Of a stretch of DNA of 64,000 bases, positions 14,701 through 24,992 are shown in pieces; position 1 is the first letter of the stretch; the number at the start of each line of letters is the position of its first letter. Source of the stretch: Liopterus haemorrhoidalis (Eukaryota; Arthropoda; Insecta; Coleoptera; Dytiscidae). The position numbers and the translations under genes were made by a program. Location of the stretch: the NCBI GenBank assembly GCA_963971575.1, contig OZ020622.1, forward strand, positions 4,874,279 through 4,938,278, read 5' to 3'. Under the pieces are notes generated by a model that did no database searches, was not told the origin of the DNA, and saw only the letters and a program-made list of their open reading frames with translations.

Positions 14701-17700
14701 GTACCGGAAATATTCCTTATAAATTAAAATATTTTTTTTTCAATAAAAAAATATTCGTTAATCCATTAATCAAGAGCTTTCAAATGACAACCCACTAAAA
14801 ATTAAAAAAAAAAATTGTAGTCGCAAATTCTTTTCTATATGTGGGTTAATAAGTTGTATACGCAAGCCAAATTTCAACTTCCTAGATCCAGCTTTTGGCC
14901 ACAATTTCTACTGAACACAGGCACGTGTGACAATAAAGAATTTCTTGATCATACCTACAAAATCCTAAAAAAAAGAGGGTGACAACTAAAGAAATGGAGG
15001 CATGAACTGGATGAGGAGTTTGTAGAATATAAAAAAATAAAAAAGCATGGAAACTTATGCCCAGAAATGCGATCCAAACTACTGTTAGAAAAAAAAAATG
15101 CTTACCGCTCAAATTATCTTTTTTGATTGGTGGTAATCCCCTTTTTCGTCGTTCCCGATCTTTTTCTCTTTCCTTCTCCTTTTCTCTTTCACGATCTCTA
15201 TCACGTTCTCTGTCTCTAGAACGTGATCTTCTTCTACGTGATCGTGACCGTGATCTAGAACGTGATCTACGTCTACGATCGCGATCCCTTGAGCGATCAC
15301 GAGACCGACTTCTCCTACGACGCGGATATCTCTCTTCAGGAGATAAACTTTGAGAATCCGTATGGTCCAGATTGATAACCTGAAAATTAAGATTATAAAA
15401 GAAAGAAAAAAACAACATACAATAATTTTCAAGTGTAAGAAAATCCAACCTATTTTTCAACAAAAATTTATCTTAAACATTTAGTTTACAATATCATCGG
15501 TTTATGAGTTATTGTAAACCTTTTAGTACTAATGCCAATTATAGTTATTCACTGAACGGCCCGAGGATACTAGCGCCACCTAAATTCATCATGCAAAACT
15601 AACTATGCTCTACAATCGCTGCTGAGTCGAAAGCTGGCATACCGATAGATTTTGGTAGCGACAAAAGCATTCAATACATAATAACACAATAGACGTTCGG
15701 TGAACTAATAAAAACCAAGGTTCATAAAACAGTTATGATCGAAAGTTTATTTTAAAGTGTTTAATTACGTTATTTTATGGTAAACTAAAATTATTTAATT
15801 TAACCATTTCATGGCTGCCAAACTTTTTACTAATGCCTTTTCTCTACATGTTCGCAATACAAATTATCAATAGGGGAAACTTTTTAAGATCGCAGCATAT
15901 GCGGCAAAGCTGGAACACTCGAAAGTGACATTAAACTGTTACTCGTGTATATATGCACTTGTTTATATGGTGAAAATAAACACAAGTTGTATTTTTCCAG
16001 TTTTTTGAGCTTTTTTTTAATTTAAAGGTAATCTACGATTTACAAGATATGTAATAATATACTATTCTAAAGAAATTTCTAGTTTTTCCTTGCATTTTTA
16101 ATTCTTTTCGACTGTCTCTCAATATAATAGCAACAAAAATATGGTAAATATACTAGGAAAAATTAATATCTCTGCCTGAAAAAGTAGAAGGGCCTTTTAA
16201 TATATAAACTGATGATTTAGGCAAATTTTGGGTGGGATAAATGCTTTTTTTTCAGTCTTTTCTTATGTAAAAAATCACTTTCCATAAAATGCAACGAGCA
16301 AACATGCATGCATGGGTTAGGATTTTTGCCCATTTTTAATTTTTGGGTCCAAAACTTACGATCCACTTTCTCTCTGCCTCCAAACGTTTCAATTAATATT
16401 TTTTTTGGTTTAGGTAAATTATGGAATGTTTAAGAGTGCTTCCTTATTCACGATTTACATTGCGGCACACAACAAAATTGATTGTTTTTTTTTCATGATT
16501 CACAAAAAACACAAACAACAAAAAAAAAACACGTATTTCTCCATTCAACAAAACAAAACAATGTCACTTTCGTATCTTTCGCAAATTGCCACCATATGTC
16601 AGGGCGCTTAGGAAGTTTCCCCAATATCGAAAATATTTCCTTTGCTCCAAAGAATAGTCTTATTAAATGCTACAGCCACCGATAAAGTTATTTATCTGTT
16701 CGTTCATTATTAACATAGTTTTAACTTATAATCATCACATAGAACTCAACAGAACCTTATTTTAAATTTTGACTATTCATTATAGTGTCGATATAGGTCT
16801 CTTGAAGGGTACGGGTTACTTCTAATTTTATCCAAATTATCCCGCTCCACCAGCTATTTATTACATAATAATAGTCCGCTACCTCTCTAATTTGCAGGAT
16901 AAAATATCAAGTTGAAACACGATGTTGTTCAATTTTTAAACTGAACGATGGGTTAATGTTCCGTATAAGTCCACCACACATAACTCGTCAGACAGAACGT
17001 GTATGCTAGTTGGAATGAGATTTGGTCTTGACGAAGCCGCCCCTTTCTTTCAAAACATAACATTTACGATACACTTTATCTTTTCCAATATTTTTATTCA
17101 AAACTGAAATCGGAATAAGTAGTTGATAGTTATCCGTTCCGAAATCCAAGCAATTATTTAATAAGTGTTTACATTTAGCTCCTATCAACGTTTTTAAAGA
17201 AAAACTTGAATGATAAAATTTCAGTATATATACGCTTTATACATTTAAGGCCCGGTCTTTCCACCTTCACTTAAAATCCCAGGTAACTATCTGACAGATA
17301 AGGTTATTTGTAACTTCATCTGCTGAATAAATGTCAATACCAGTCAGTGAATCCAATATGTCAGTCTCATTATCCATTAGATAACTATCCGATAGATACA
17401 TTTGTATAGAAAGAAGGGATGACATTTACTCAGCAGATGAAGTTACAAATAACCTTATCTGTCAGATAATTACCTGGGACTTTATCTGAAGGTGGAAAGA
17501 CCGGGCCTAAATGGTTTAAATTAGATTTATACTATATATATGAAGAATATTAACATTATTAAAAGAGAGGATCCTCAAAAATATCAATATATTCCGACCT
17601 ACCAGTTTTATGTCTGAAATAGAACATTCCGTTTTTCGTCGCATTCATAGGAGCTAAATTATGTAAATGTATTAAAACTGTATAAAGCATTTATCTTCAC

Positions 17701-20700
17701 TATATGCAAACAATCAATGATAAAACTAATTAGGTTAGGATTAGTTAGCAAAAATTTAAAGAAAAAACTTAAACTTGCTAGACGTATATAAACAGGTACT
17801 CGTAAGGAATTTTTACCTGTTTCCAATGAGATTTATAGGATACGTGTTTTGAAAAACATTAAGTTCATAAATAGTTCCAAAAATATCAGTTATATTCGGA
17901 CGTTCCTCGTGTTAAAAACGGGTATTTCTCTGCCAACTACAGATGCATGAATGATTACTATTGGCTTCCCACTCTTACGACCATGCCTTCTCGTTTCTAA
18001 CGTTATAATATAATTCATTCTATGAACCTATGAAATTTACATTTCTGCGCACAAATATGATTACTGCACAGATTTATTCTTTATTGAAACGTTGATAACT
18101 CTATTTGGCTAAAATAACAAGTTGAAACACGATGTTATTCAATTTTTAAACTGAACGATGATACTAATATGGCTGCCAGCAGACATGTAACCGAACAAAC
18201 CTATGAAATTTACGTTTCTGCGCACAAATATGATTCCTGCACAGATTTATTCTTTATTGAAACGTTGATAACTCTATTTGGCTAAAATAACAAGTTGAAA
18301 CACGATGTTATTCAATGTTTAAACTGAACGATGATACTAATATGGCTGCCAGCAGACATGTAACCGAACAAACATATTGAAAGTTACATTTCTGCATACG
18401 AATGATTACCGCACACTATTACGTCACAGGTTTATTCTCTATTGAAACGGAAAAACTGTTGAAAATAATTCTACGAACAGATCTTATAGTTGGCATTGGT
18501 AGCGAAAGGTTTAATCGGAAAGGTATATAACCTTAGATTGTAATCGTTAACACTTTGTGTGTTATCGTAATGATTGCAATTATTTTTTATAAAAATGTCT
18601 TGTATTCACCTCAACATCTCCGTTATCTTGATGGTCAACAAACTCTACCTCTGACTCAATATTATCATCATTAGTTGGAGCTTGTGGATCATAAGCCATC
18701 GGCTTGTAACCGGGCGGAGGTTGAGACATATCAAAGTTACTCGGTAGTATATAGGCCGGTTCATGTTTGTATAAATTTGCTGGAGAGTTTGTATGTGATG
18801 ATGGTTTCAATTCACATTCAGCAGCAAATGGTAGATTCTATAACAAAGAAACTTATTAGTATATTCAAAATATTCATATAAATATTTACGATATCCATAT
18901 AAACACTTTAAAATACTCAATTCGATCACTAAATGCCTGTTCGACAAAAACATATTATTAAACACACAAGTTTAAACACGTTCCTTCGCTGTCAAATTTA
19001 ATAGTAAGCGTAATAAGGTCCTTTAAAGGTACGTATATCCCACATATTATAAATTTTTTATACAAACCTGAAATAAAATTAGTAGAGATCTATACATTCA
19101 ATTTTGCAGAGAATTTTTATCAAATGATAGCAATAATGGCGAACCTTTTTCCCCAGTCGGATCAAAATTGAATTTGAATTTATGTAGATTCAAATCATGG
19201 GTCAAATATGTAAAGCGTAAATTCTGCCCCTTTATACCCTTTTCACATTAGAACTTCAAGACGAGTGAACTTAGAGTTCACCGATCTTTAACATCGGTTT
19301 GCTTTCACATTTGATGTTAAAATCTCCGGTGCTGCCATCTAGAAATCTGCATGTAAAGATAGTATGCATTGCCAACATAATTTCATATGAATTTGAATTT
19401 ATTGTCATTATTTTATATATCGAGGTTAGAAGTTTATTTGCGTTATTACATAAATAAATATAAAAAATATATATATACCAGGTGAATTATTTAAGGAGCA
19501 ACATACATGTTTCACATATAATGTTAATGAAGTGAGTTATTTCAAAAGCAACATAGCCATAAAACAAATGCTTATCGTATCCATAGAAAAGACAAAATAT
19601 TATTTTTTTAAATATTTTTTGGACTTAGCTACTAAGGACATTATTATTTTTGTTTGTATGGAAATATAAACAAACTAATAAAAATTCATTTATTGTTTAA
19701 ATTTCTAATTTACTATTTTTTAGTCATCTAGGAACTTTACCATGTCAAATAACTATTATATCTAATCACCATTGCATAATCTGTTGCCATGGATATGAGC
19801 TTGCTTTCATAATTTGCTATGTTGCAAATGAAATAACTCACTTCATTAACATTATATGTGAAACATGTATGTTGCTCCTTAAATAATTCACTCGGTATAT
19901 CTACGTAATTGTTAAATTATTATAGTTATTATTAGTTTATTGATTATACAACATAAATAAAAGAAGAGAAGCACAAATTCAAAGAGTATTTTTTTATAAT
20001 AGAAATTATGTTGGCAATGCGGACGATTATTTTATGTTGAAGACGCAGATCTCTGTCTTCAACATCGCTTGTATTTAGACGAGGTCATACGTTTTCACAT
20101 TAGCGTTTAAAGACACATTCACTTTAACATCCGATCTTAAACATCTGATGTGAAAAGGGTATTATTGTGTAAATATTTGTATGGAATTTTTTGCTAATCG
20201 TACATGGTACGTTTGTGTCGAAACCCTTGTTAATCTCTTTAACTCTACCCGAGCTAGCGGCCTAGTGTTTGACGTGTATAATACAGGTATATAACATGTT
20301 GAGTTCCATCTCACAATTATTATATTTGTCGATTTTCCTACCATGTTTCGTGAATGCGTTTACTTAAGGCCAAGCTTAGTTACCTTAGAATAGGGTGACC
20401 ATTTTCTTGGAGACGGCAATGCGGAGCAAAAAAAAGGTAGTCACTTCCGAAATATAAGTGAAGAGCAAACAAAAAAAAGGTCCTCACCTCCCAAATATAA
20501 GTAAAGAGCAAAAAAAAGGTCTTCACCTCCCAAATATAAGTACAGAGCAAAATTCGGCCCTGGGGACACCAAATCAAAATGCGGGACGTCCCGCGAAACG
20601 CGGGACGAATGGTCACCCTACCTTAGAATATACCAGTTTATACAAAAGCGCTCAAATAAAAGCGTTCCCTCATATTTTAAATGTCGCATTATCGGCAACA

Positions 20701-23219
20701 ATAGAGTGCAAAGGGTTAAAATCTAACCCTTTTTTTTTTTTACTGAGAATTGACGCAACCATCGTTATTAAATTTTTTCACAATTCTTAAAATTGTCGAA
20801 TTACTAGAAGGTCGGTCGGGACATAAATCGTTAAGTTGCCTTAAACTAAAATTATTGTTGCACCACTTCACTAATTGTACTCGTTCTTGAGTGGTTTACA
20901 TTTTAGAACTTTCGTCTTTTAAACAATTTACTATAGTAACAAATAATAACTATTGTCTGACTTTTTTTTTATTTTTATGGTCTTTGCTGCTTTGGCAATT
21001 AGAACAATTCTTGTTTTTTTGAAAAATTCCATGCCTTAACGGGATTCGAACCCGATACCTTAACAACGCAGAGCACATATGTTGCCACTACACTACGCCG
21101 GTCGGCTATTGTCTGACTTTCATAGTAGACAACGCAAGTCAGTTAGTAACGCATAATAATTTATTTCGTCTGTTAAAAAAAATCGTCATCTAGTTTCTCT
21201 ATAGTATTACAGTTTCTATTCTATTTTAAAAGAATCCCATTTTAGATTGCTGTCAATTAATGGTAGTAACGTAAACGAACACTTATTGCGCAATTAAAAA
21301 AAAAAAAAAAACACAGTATAAAACTCAACCCAAGTCGTAGAGCCATAGAAAAAAACAATCAACAATTTTGGCAACCTTTAAACATAAATATGATACATCA
21401 AAACATGGTGTACTACACCATTTTCTATACAGATTGAACAACTGCAACGGCTAAAGCAACAATATATTTGCGAACTAAGACGAAGACTAGACAACAATAA
21501 AAATTCCATTTAGTTCTGCTTAAACATTTGAAATAGACTTTACTTATTTTAACCCACTAATGCCCTGGTTGAATAAGTCTTAAAACTAGTTTTAAGCTAA
21601 AATTTAATTAATAAATGGTTCAAATATGCCTCTCCCTTGAGTTTTGCAATATTCCACCTATCACAAAATTCTAAAAGAACTAATGGTCTAATTTTATGCT
21701 GTGTTAAACATTGCATTTGTTCAATCTGTATTTTTATACATTAGAAATATGACTTAAAATTATTATTCTACGTTTATAGTGGTACGCTATTGGATTTTCT
21801 TACACAATATTTATAACATGTCTGAATATTTCTTTAAAATTTACAGTTAAACTTACGGGTACTGTCTGTGCTAAATGTTTATCAAACTCATCTTCCTGTT
21901 GCTTCATTTCTTGCAATTTTCTCATCTTCTCCTCCATTTCAATTTGTTGTTGCTGCGATAATTGTTGCTGTAAATTTTGAAGTTGTCTCAACACCTCCGG
22001 ATTGGTAAGAAGGCTAAAAGAACTAACATTAAAAAAAAAATAAATGAGTTAATTATAATTGTAATACCTTCCGACAGATTCTAAACCAGATGGAGCCGCT
22101 GCAGTTTTAGGCGAAGTATGATCATCTTCCTCATCACTACCGTAATCAAAATCTAATAATTTCTTATCGAAATGAACTCCCTCTTGCTTGGCCGATGCTG
22201 ATTCTGTAGTAGAACGTAACAGATAACGCTGAAGGGTTGCTAATTGAGCAATCATTGCTGGATCTATTGACTGACCGGTTAACTGTTGCAAGGCGTTCTG
22301 TAAAAAAAATTCATTAGTAACGGTAAAGGTTATCGGTAATATTAAACTTACAGGGTTCGCAGCTAAAGACGCTGCTCCTAATTGTGCCAATGCACTTGTA
22401 GCATCAGGTTGTGGATTTGAATTTGACCATAAACTCGAATCAGATTTCATACCTGCTTTCGTTGGTGTTTTTTGAGTACTTACAGGAGAATCTAAAAGAA
22501 AAATAATTAATAAAATCGATAAAAGTATTGTTAAAAAGTACGTTACTTTGTATTGCAACTTGTTGTTCACGATGTAATGGATGATTTGGATCAGCAAGGT
22601 CAAATAAAGGCTGTATTACTTCAGGGGCAAACACTTGATTCTTTTGCCACAGATTTAAGACCCTAATTACTTTACTCTACAAAAAAAAATGTGTTAGTAC
22701 ATGGAAATATACATATTATGCAACATAAAATAGTTACCTTGTCTTCCGGTGGACATCGAAATAAATTAACAAATGTTTGCTGCATATTTTTAGCGAAACG
22801 TGGAGCAAACACATCTTTATCCGACCCAAATTGATGCCGGGACTGGCGAACTATAGAATCAATTACGTACAACCCAGGTACTTTATATTCAGGTTTACAT
22901 TTAAGTATAAACTTTTCAACACTCTGAACTACGTGTTTGTAGAATTTTATAGCTTTTATAGCCCCCCTAGTCAATGCTGTCATTTTGGCTTTTGAAATGG
23001 GGGGCTTTACTTCGTACAAAGACGAAAGCTGAAAATAATAAAGGTTAAAAACTGACATATATCAAAATTGTTGTTTTCATGAAAAAATTATGAAATTTAA
23101 ATAATAAGATCATGAAACGGTAAAGCATTTTGTACATTAATATTTTAGCATAGCATCCCTAAACTTCGCAATACAAATTAAGTACATACCTCTGCATTAA
23201 ATGACTTTACGGCTTCCAT
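2754..23219 (-). CDS. SCAF4/8-like: SCAF4/SCAF8-type SR-related CTD-associated factor, 11 exons
   Basis: Binds the phosphorylated C-terminal tail of RNA polymerase II and, in vertebrate relatives, restrains early polyadenylation; nuclear. Coding exons (minus strand): 23219-23190, 23028-22738, 22676-22547, 22491-22352, 22297-22068, 22013-21857, 18837-18610, 15379-15106, 13138-12930, 7105-4990, 3301-2754. All junctions are GT-AG and in phase, giving 1450 residues. Residues 1-140 form the CTD-interacting domain (SLYEVKPPISKAKMTALTR; YVIDSIVRQSRHQFG). Residues 274-326 are a Gln-rich coiled coil and 412-490 an RS domain. Residues 495-570 are an RRM (TTLWVGHL; RP1-like RGCAFIVM), followed by the family block YWEVELGVSYIPW. 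Exon 10 carries a Gly-Pro-Arg-Asp/Glu repeat near residues 927-1015, and exon 11 a collagen-like Gly-Pro-Pro run. It is longer than human SCAF4 or SCAF8 because of the low-complexity tail. The family assignment is firm; choosing SCAF4 over SCAF8 is not possible. Confidence 0.93.
3640..4262. repeat. tRNA-like segment plus GACAGACAGAC-tailed retroelement remnant, SCAF intron
   Basis: Lies in the last SCAF intron. On the minus strand, 3742-3670 has a Pol III A-box-like stretch (TGGTCTAATGGTTAG) and a B-box-like T arm (GGGTTCGCTCCC, 3692-3681). No clean cloverleaf forms, so it is read as a tRNA-derived SINE head, not a tRNA gene. At 4130-4262 a separate block contains ACAGACAGACAGACGACC followed by ACAAAACCCTAAAAA. 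Diverged versions of that block occur at 14856-14977 and 57185-57225. Confidence 0.55.
5750..6015 (-). repeat. In-frame 30-bp coding repeat (GPRDxGPREP) in SCAF exon 10
   Basis: A tandem repeat inside the coding sequence; each 30-base unit encodes GPREPGPRDL or a close variant (Q, S at the variable site). About eight to nine units are present. Units are close at DNA level as well as protein level, which suggests recent expansion or homogenisation. The charge alternates Arg-Asp and Arg-Glu, resembling other mixed-charge low-complexity domains of nuclear speckle proteins. The antisense frame is also open, producing a false plus-strand ORF. Confidence 0.85.
7347..7800. mobile_element. Palindromic mariner relic: two inverted copies of a transposase 3' end
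   Basis: Termini are inverted: GGGTTGTTACATAAATCCG on the left and CTTATGTAAGAACCC on the right. The right arm (about 7550-7763, plus strand) translates as a mariner transposase C-terminus (CSDYHMFRSLQNS, FFENKDGTFWRDGIMKLPER). The left arm (about 7530-7430, minus strand) independently encodes FFESKDGTFWRDGIMKLPER and then NVIENNGQYI. Both ends of the element therefore derive from the same 3' end, facing outward. No intact catalytic domain remains. It lies in the SCAF intron between exons 9 and 10. Confidence 0.85.
7981..8155. mobile_element. Small foldback element
   Basis: The left arm (CGGTCATTCAAAATGCTGTG, then AACGAGTGAGAATAAC) is matched in inverted form on the right (GTTATTCTCACTCGTTTTTG, then CTTTTGAACGGCCGTA). 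There is no coding capacity. It is probably a non-autonomous foldback transposon in the SCAF intron. Confidence 0.65.
9318..9886. mobile_element. Two adjacent copies of the GGCGGAACTA MITE family with a nested foldback
   Basis: The first copy begins GGTTATTCCAAACGTTTAAG after a TA and ends near 9713 with TTCCGCTTAAACCAAAGTAA. A second, shorter copy follows at once (GATATTCCAAACGTTTAAAC to about 9886). Inside the first copy, 9389-9586 is a separate foldback: GGCACATGCTGGCTCACTTC and AAGGCCATCGCTA on the left recur inverted on the right as TAGCGATGGCCTT and GAAGTGAGCCAGAACGTGCC. This is a transposon within a transposon. Confidence 0.75.
10247..10592. repeat. Large near-perfect hairpin (about 150-bp arms)
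   Basis: Arms 10247-10400 and 10439-10592 are inverted copies with few mismatches around a spacer of about 38 bases. Each arm contains GAGTATATAAAAAATAAATT or its complement and CGGAAACTGCTCAATAATCT. The right arm and following 45 bases (10568-10640) recur at 46056-46128. The plus-strand frame at 10499-10717 is a by-product of this repeat and has no recognisable domain. It is probably a foldback transposon in the SCAF intron. Confidence 0.8.
11083..12612. mobile_element. Probable hAT-type element, about 1.5 kb, no intact gene
   Basis: The left end CAAGCGTTTCCCAAAC and right end GTTTGGGAAACACTG form hAT-like terminal inverted repeats. The flanking 8 bases agree only partly (AATATAGA, TTATAGGC), so boundaries are tentative. 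The interior (about 12081-12390) resembles the element at 52568-53132. No transposase frame survives. Confidence 0.5.
13200..13456. repeat. AT-rich minisatellite, TATTTCAAATATTTCCCTAG type
   Basis: Loose tandem copies of a unit of about 20 bases (variants of AGTATTTCAAATATTTCCCT). The same array continues at 13863-13901 and 14601-14720, because two transposons have inserted into it. It lies in the SCAF intron between the RS-domain exon and the RRM exon. Confidence 0.75.
13457..13862. mobile_element. TA-flanked MITE, GGCGGAACTA family, full copy
   Basis: Inverted termini CAGTCTGTTCCAAACGG and CCGTTTGGAACAGACTT are flanked by TA on both sides, as expected for Tc1/mariner-type mobilisation. The interior is near-identical in layout to the copies at 29325-29721 (opposite orientation) and 45518-45929. 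The frames inside it have no known domains. Confidence 0.85.
13902..14600. mobile_element. Foldback MITE with about 180-bp inverted arms
   Basis: The left arm starts ATGATGTTCACTTTTGTAAG and runs to about 14090. The right arm (about 14395-14600) is its inverted copy, ending CTTACAAAAGTGAACAGC. It is inserted in the AT-rich minisatellite. A related copy spans about 26001-26889. Confidence 0.75.
15873..16622. mobile_element. MITE with GGGGAAAC termini
   Basis: The left end reads GGGGAAACTTTTTAAGATCG and the right end GCGCTTAGGAAGTTTCCCC. Related left ends occur at 33280 and 51553. Short plus-strand frames inside it have no domains. It sits in the SCAF intron between exons 7 and 8. Confidence 0.65.
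16895..18460. repeat. Composite repeat: TTCCGTATTAGTCC family, nested foldback, 173-bp tandem copies
   Basis: At 16952 a terminus GTTAATGTTCCGTATAAGTC is visible. At 17541-18024 a block matches 62335-62866 and, inverted, 56471-57005. Nested at 17248-17508 is a foldback with GGCCCGGTCTTTCCACCTTC ends and arms of about 100 bp. At 18027-18199 and 18200-18372 a 173-bp unit is repeated almost exactly, and a third partial copy runs to about 18455. Part of the 173-bp unit also occurs at 16898-16950, so terminus and tandem unit belong to one element. Confidence 0.75.
19235..20162. mobile_element. MITE with ACCCTTTTCACA termini, interrupted by a second foldback
   Basis: The outer element begins TACCCTTTTCACATTAGAAC and ends GATGTGAAAAGGGTAT. 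A second copy lies at 62893-63498. Inside, 19475-19898 is a separate foldback with arms of about 75 bp (ACCAGGTGAATTATTTAAGG on the left, inverted on the right). The interruption explains why this copy is about 320 bp longer than the other. Confidence 0.8.
20391..20620. mobile_element. hAT-like MITE with exact 8-bp target duplication and internal minisatellite
   Basis: Termini are TAGGGTGACCAT and ATGGTCACCCTA. The flanks are the identical 8-mer CCTTAGAA (20383-20390 and 20621-20628), the hallmark of hAT insertion. The interior holds three copies of a unit of about 41 bases which, on the minus strand, reads like GGGAGGTGAGGACCTTTTTT plus GCTC. The same unit forms the long array at 44721-45410. 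It lies in the SCAF intron between exons 6 and 7. Confidence 0.88.
21030..21104 (-). repeat. tRNA-like sequence, probable SINE head
   Basis: The minus strand carries TAGTGTAGTGGCAAC (A-box-like) and CGGGTTCGAATCCCG, a perfect T arm with B box. The predicted acceptor ends (CCGGCGT and the 3' flank) do not pair, so a functional tRNA is unlikely. It is best read as a tRNA-derived SINE or tRNA pseudogene. Confidence 0.6.
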
Positions 23220-23612
23220 TTTGCACTAAATATTATTCACACAATATCAGAACACTAAAATTAAAACTTTTTACACATAATTAGTACTTTAAAATATGAT
23301 AATTTCACATTAACGAAGCCAACATATAGAAATATCCGCCATGTCGTGAAAACTAAAGAGCGTGAGCAAGCGCAGCTCGATTCGTGTTGCTAGAATCTGA
23401 AAAATGTTCACGGAATCAATCGAATTATTACAAAATAATATAATCTTTCACTTTATACAACGTGATATTTAATCAATTTGATATAATTTAATCATAAGGA
23501 GATGTAAAAATATTTTTTTAAAAGTGTTGTATTAAAAATTAAGTGATTTGTTGACGATCAATCCTCAATGTAAAAAAGGCGGCAGAAATGAATTTTCACC
23601 CATTATGAAGAT
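23220..23612. promoter_or_regulatory. Divergent promoter region of SCAF and MANEA
   Basis: The 393 bases between the two start codons must hold both 5' UTRs and promoters. No TATA box at a convincing position and no repeat element is seen, unlike nearly all other non-coding DNA here. Confidence 0.6.
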
Positions 23613-24992
23613 ATGATTCGAATGAGGTGGTTTGTAATCGGTTTTAAAAGGTATATAAAGCTTTTCTTTTTACTACTCTTAATACTACTAATACTAACAA
23701 CATTTTCATTTAAAAATCTACTAACAAATTCAAATGATATCTCTGTAAACAACGCATTAACTAATAAACTAATATATAATAAACCTAAAACCACAACTTT
23801 ATCTACAAAAAGACTTTACAATGATGCCGAATATAGAAAACGAATTTTTGAAAAGAAAATTGAAAGATTATCACAACTTGTTGTTAAAAAATCAAGAATT
23901 ATACCATTTACCAACAAAACTTTCATAAAACCAAACTATAATGTTCATATTTTTTACTACGCATGGTATGGAAATCCAAAGCAAGACAGTAGTTTTCTAC
24001 ACTGGAACCATGATTATTTACCAAACTGGAAACCAGATGACCATAAATCGTACCCGAAAGGAAGTCACCATGCCCCATTAGACATCGGATCAAACTACTA
24101 CCCAGCATTAGATTGCTACAGTTCTCGTGACCCATACGTTATAGAAACTCACATGAAACAACTCCGAAACAGTGGTGTTGGTGTGGTTGTTATATCATGG
24201 TCACCAGAAGGATTTAAAGATTCCCCACACGATATATTATCATCAATATTTTACTACGCAAACATGTACGACTTAAAAGTTACACTCCACATTGAACCAT
24301 ATCTAAATCGAAACCCAATAAATCTTCGTAAGTATTTAAGTAAGTTTTTTAATATGTTCCTCAACCACCCAGCATTGTATAAAGTTAAACGAACTGCAAA
24401 TTCTGATTCATTACCGCTTGTATATGTTTACGATTCTTACCTAACACCAGTCGTTGCATGGAAGGAATTGTTGGGAAAAAAAGGAAATATAAGTATACGT
24501 GGGACAAGTGTCGATGCAATTTTTATCGGATTACTAGTGGATATACACCACCGTTATCATATCAAAAAATCAGAATTCGATGGATTTTACACTTACTTCG
24601 CATCAAATGGATTTAGTTATGGAAGTTCGTGGAAGAATTGGAACAGTCTTGCTAAGTTTGCAAAACAGAATCGTTTAATCTTTGTACCTTCTGTCGGGCC
24701 AGGGTATATTGATACTCAAGTACGCCCATGGAACAACGTTAACACTAGACATAGAAGACACGGACAGTATTACGATGTGGGATGGCGCAGTGCAATATCA
24801 AGCGGAGCCAAATGTGTTTCGATCACAAGTTTTAATGAATGGCATGAAGGTACACAAATTGAACCTGCAAAAACTTTTTCCGTTCAAGGGTTTACGTACC
24901 TGAATTATGAACCTGAAGGCCCTGATTTTTATCTAAATTTAACAAAATGGTGGGTTGCACAATACTCAAAAAATAAATTAGATAAAATATAG
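23613..24992 (+). CDS. MANEA: Glycoprotein endo-alpha-1,2-mannosidase (GH99), intronless
   Basis: A Golgi enzyme that trims glucosylated mannose from N-glycans by cutting an internal alpha-1,2 bond, bypassing glucosidases. The single open frame gives 459 residues, close to the roughly 460 of vertebrate MANEA. Residues 12-33 are a signal anchor (FKRYIKLFFLLLLILLILTT), giving type II topology. A luminal stem follows, then the GH99 domain: VHIFYYAWYGNP, GSHHAPLDIGSNYYPALDCY and the C-terminal catalytic block SFNEWHEGTQIEPA, which contains both family active-site glutamates. The start at 23613 is chosen because it opens the signal anchor. A poly(A) signal AATAAA lies at 25007-25012. Absence of introns contrasts with neighbours and with vertebrate MANEA. 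Confidence 0.94.
   Translation: MIRMRWFVIGFKRYIKLFFLLLLILLILTTFSFKNLLTNSNDISVNNALTNKLIYNKPKTTTLSTKRLYNDAEYRKRIFEKKIERLSQLVVKKSRIIPFTNKTFIKPNYNVHIFYYAWYGNPKQDSSFLHWNHDYLPNWKPDDHKSYPKGSHHAPLDIGSNYYPALDCYSSRDPYVIETHMKQLRNSGVGVVVISWSPEGFKDSPHDILSSIFYYANMYDLKVTLHIEPYLNRNPINLRKYLSKFFNMFLNHPALYKVKRTANSDSLPLVYVYDSYLTPVVAWKELLGKKGNISIRGTSVDAIFIGLLVDIHHRYHIKKSEFDGFYTYFASNGFSYGSSWKNWNSLAKFAKQNRLIFVPSVGPGYIDTQVRPWNNVNTRHRRHGQYYDVGWRSAISSGAKCVSITSFNEWHEGTQIEPAKTFSVQGFTYLNYEPEGPDFYLNLTKWWVAQYSKNKLDKI

Noticed and set aside
14882..15463. 193-residue minus-strand frame read as a full gene
   Set aside because: Only 15379-15106 is coding; flanking residues are intron read-through, as GT-AG sites and phase with adjoining SCAF exons show.
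17735..17760. TTAGG-like telomeric motif
   Set aside because: Only two or three degenerate copies, and the motif is part of a dispersed repeat seen three times; not a telomeric array.
21030..21104. Functional tRNA gene
   Set aside because: T arm is perfect, but acceptor and anticodon stems do not pair.
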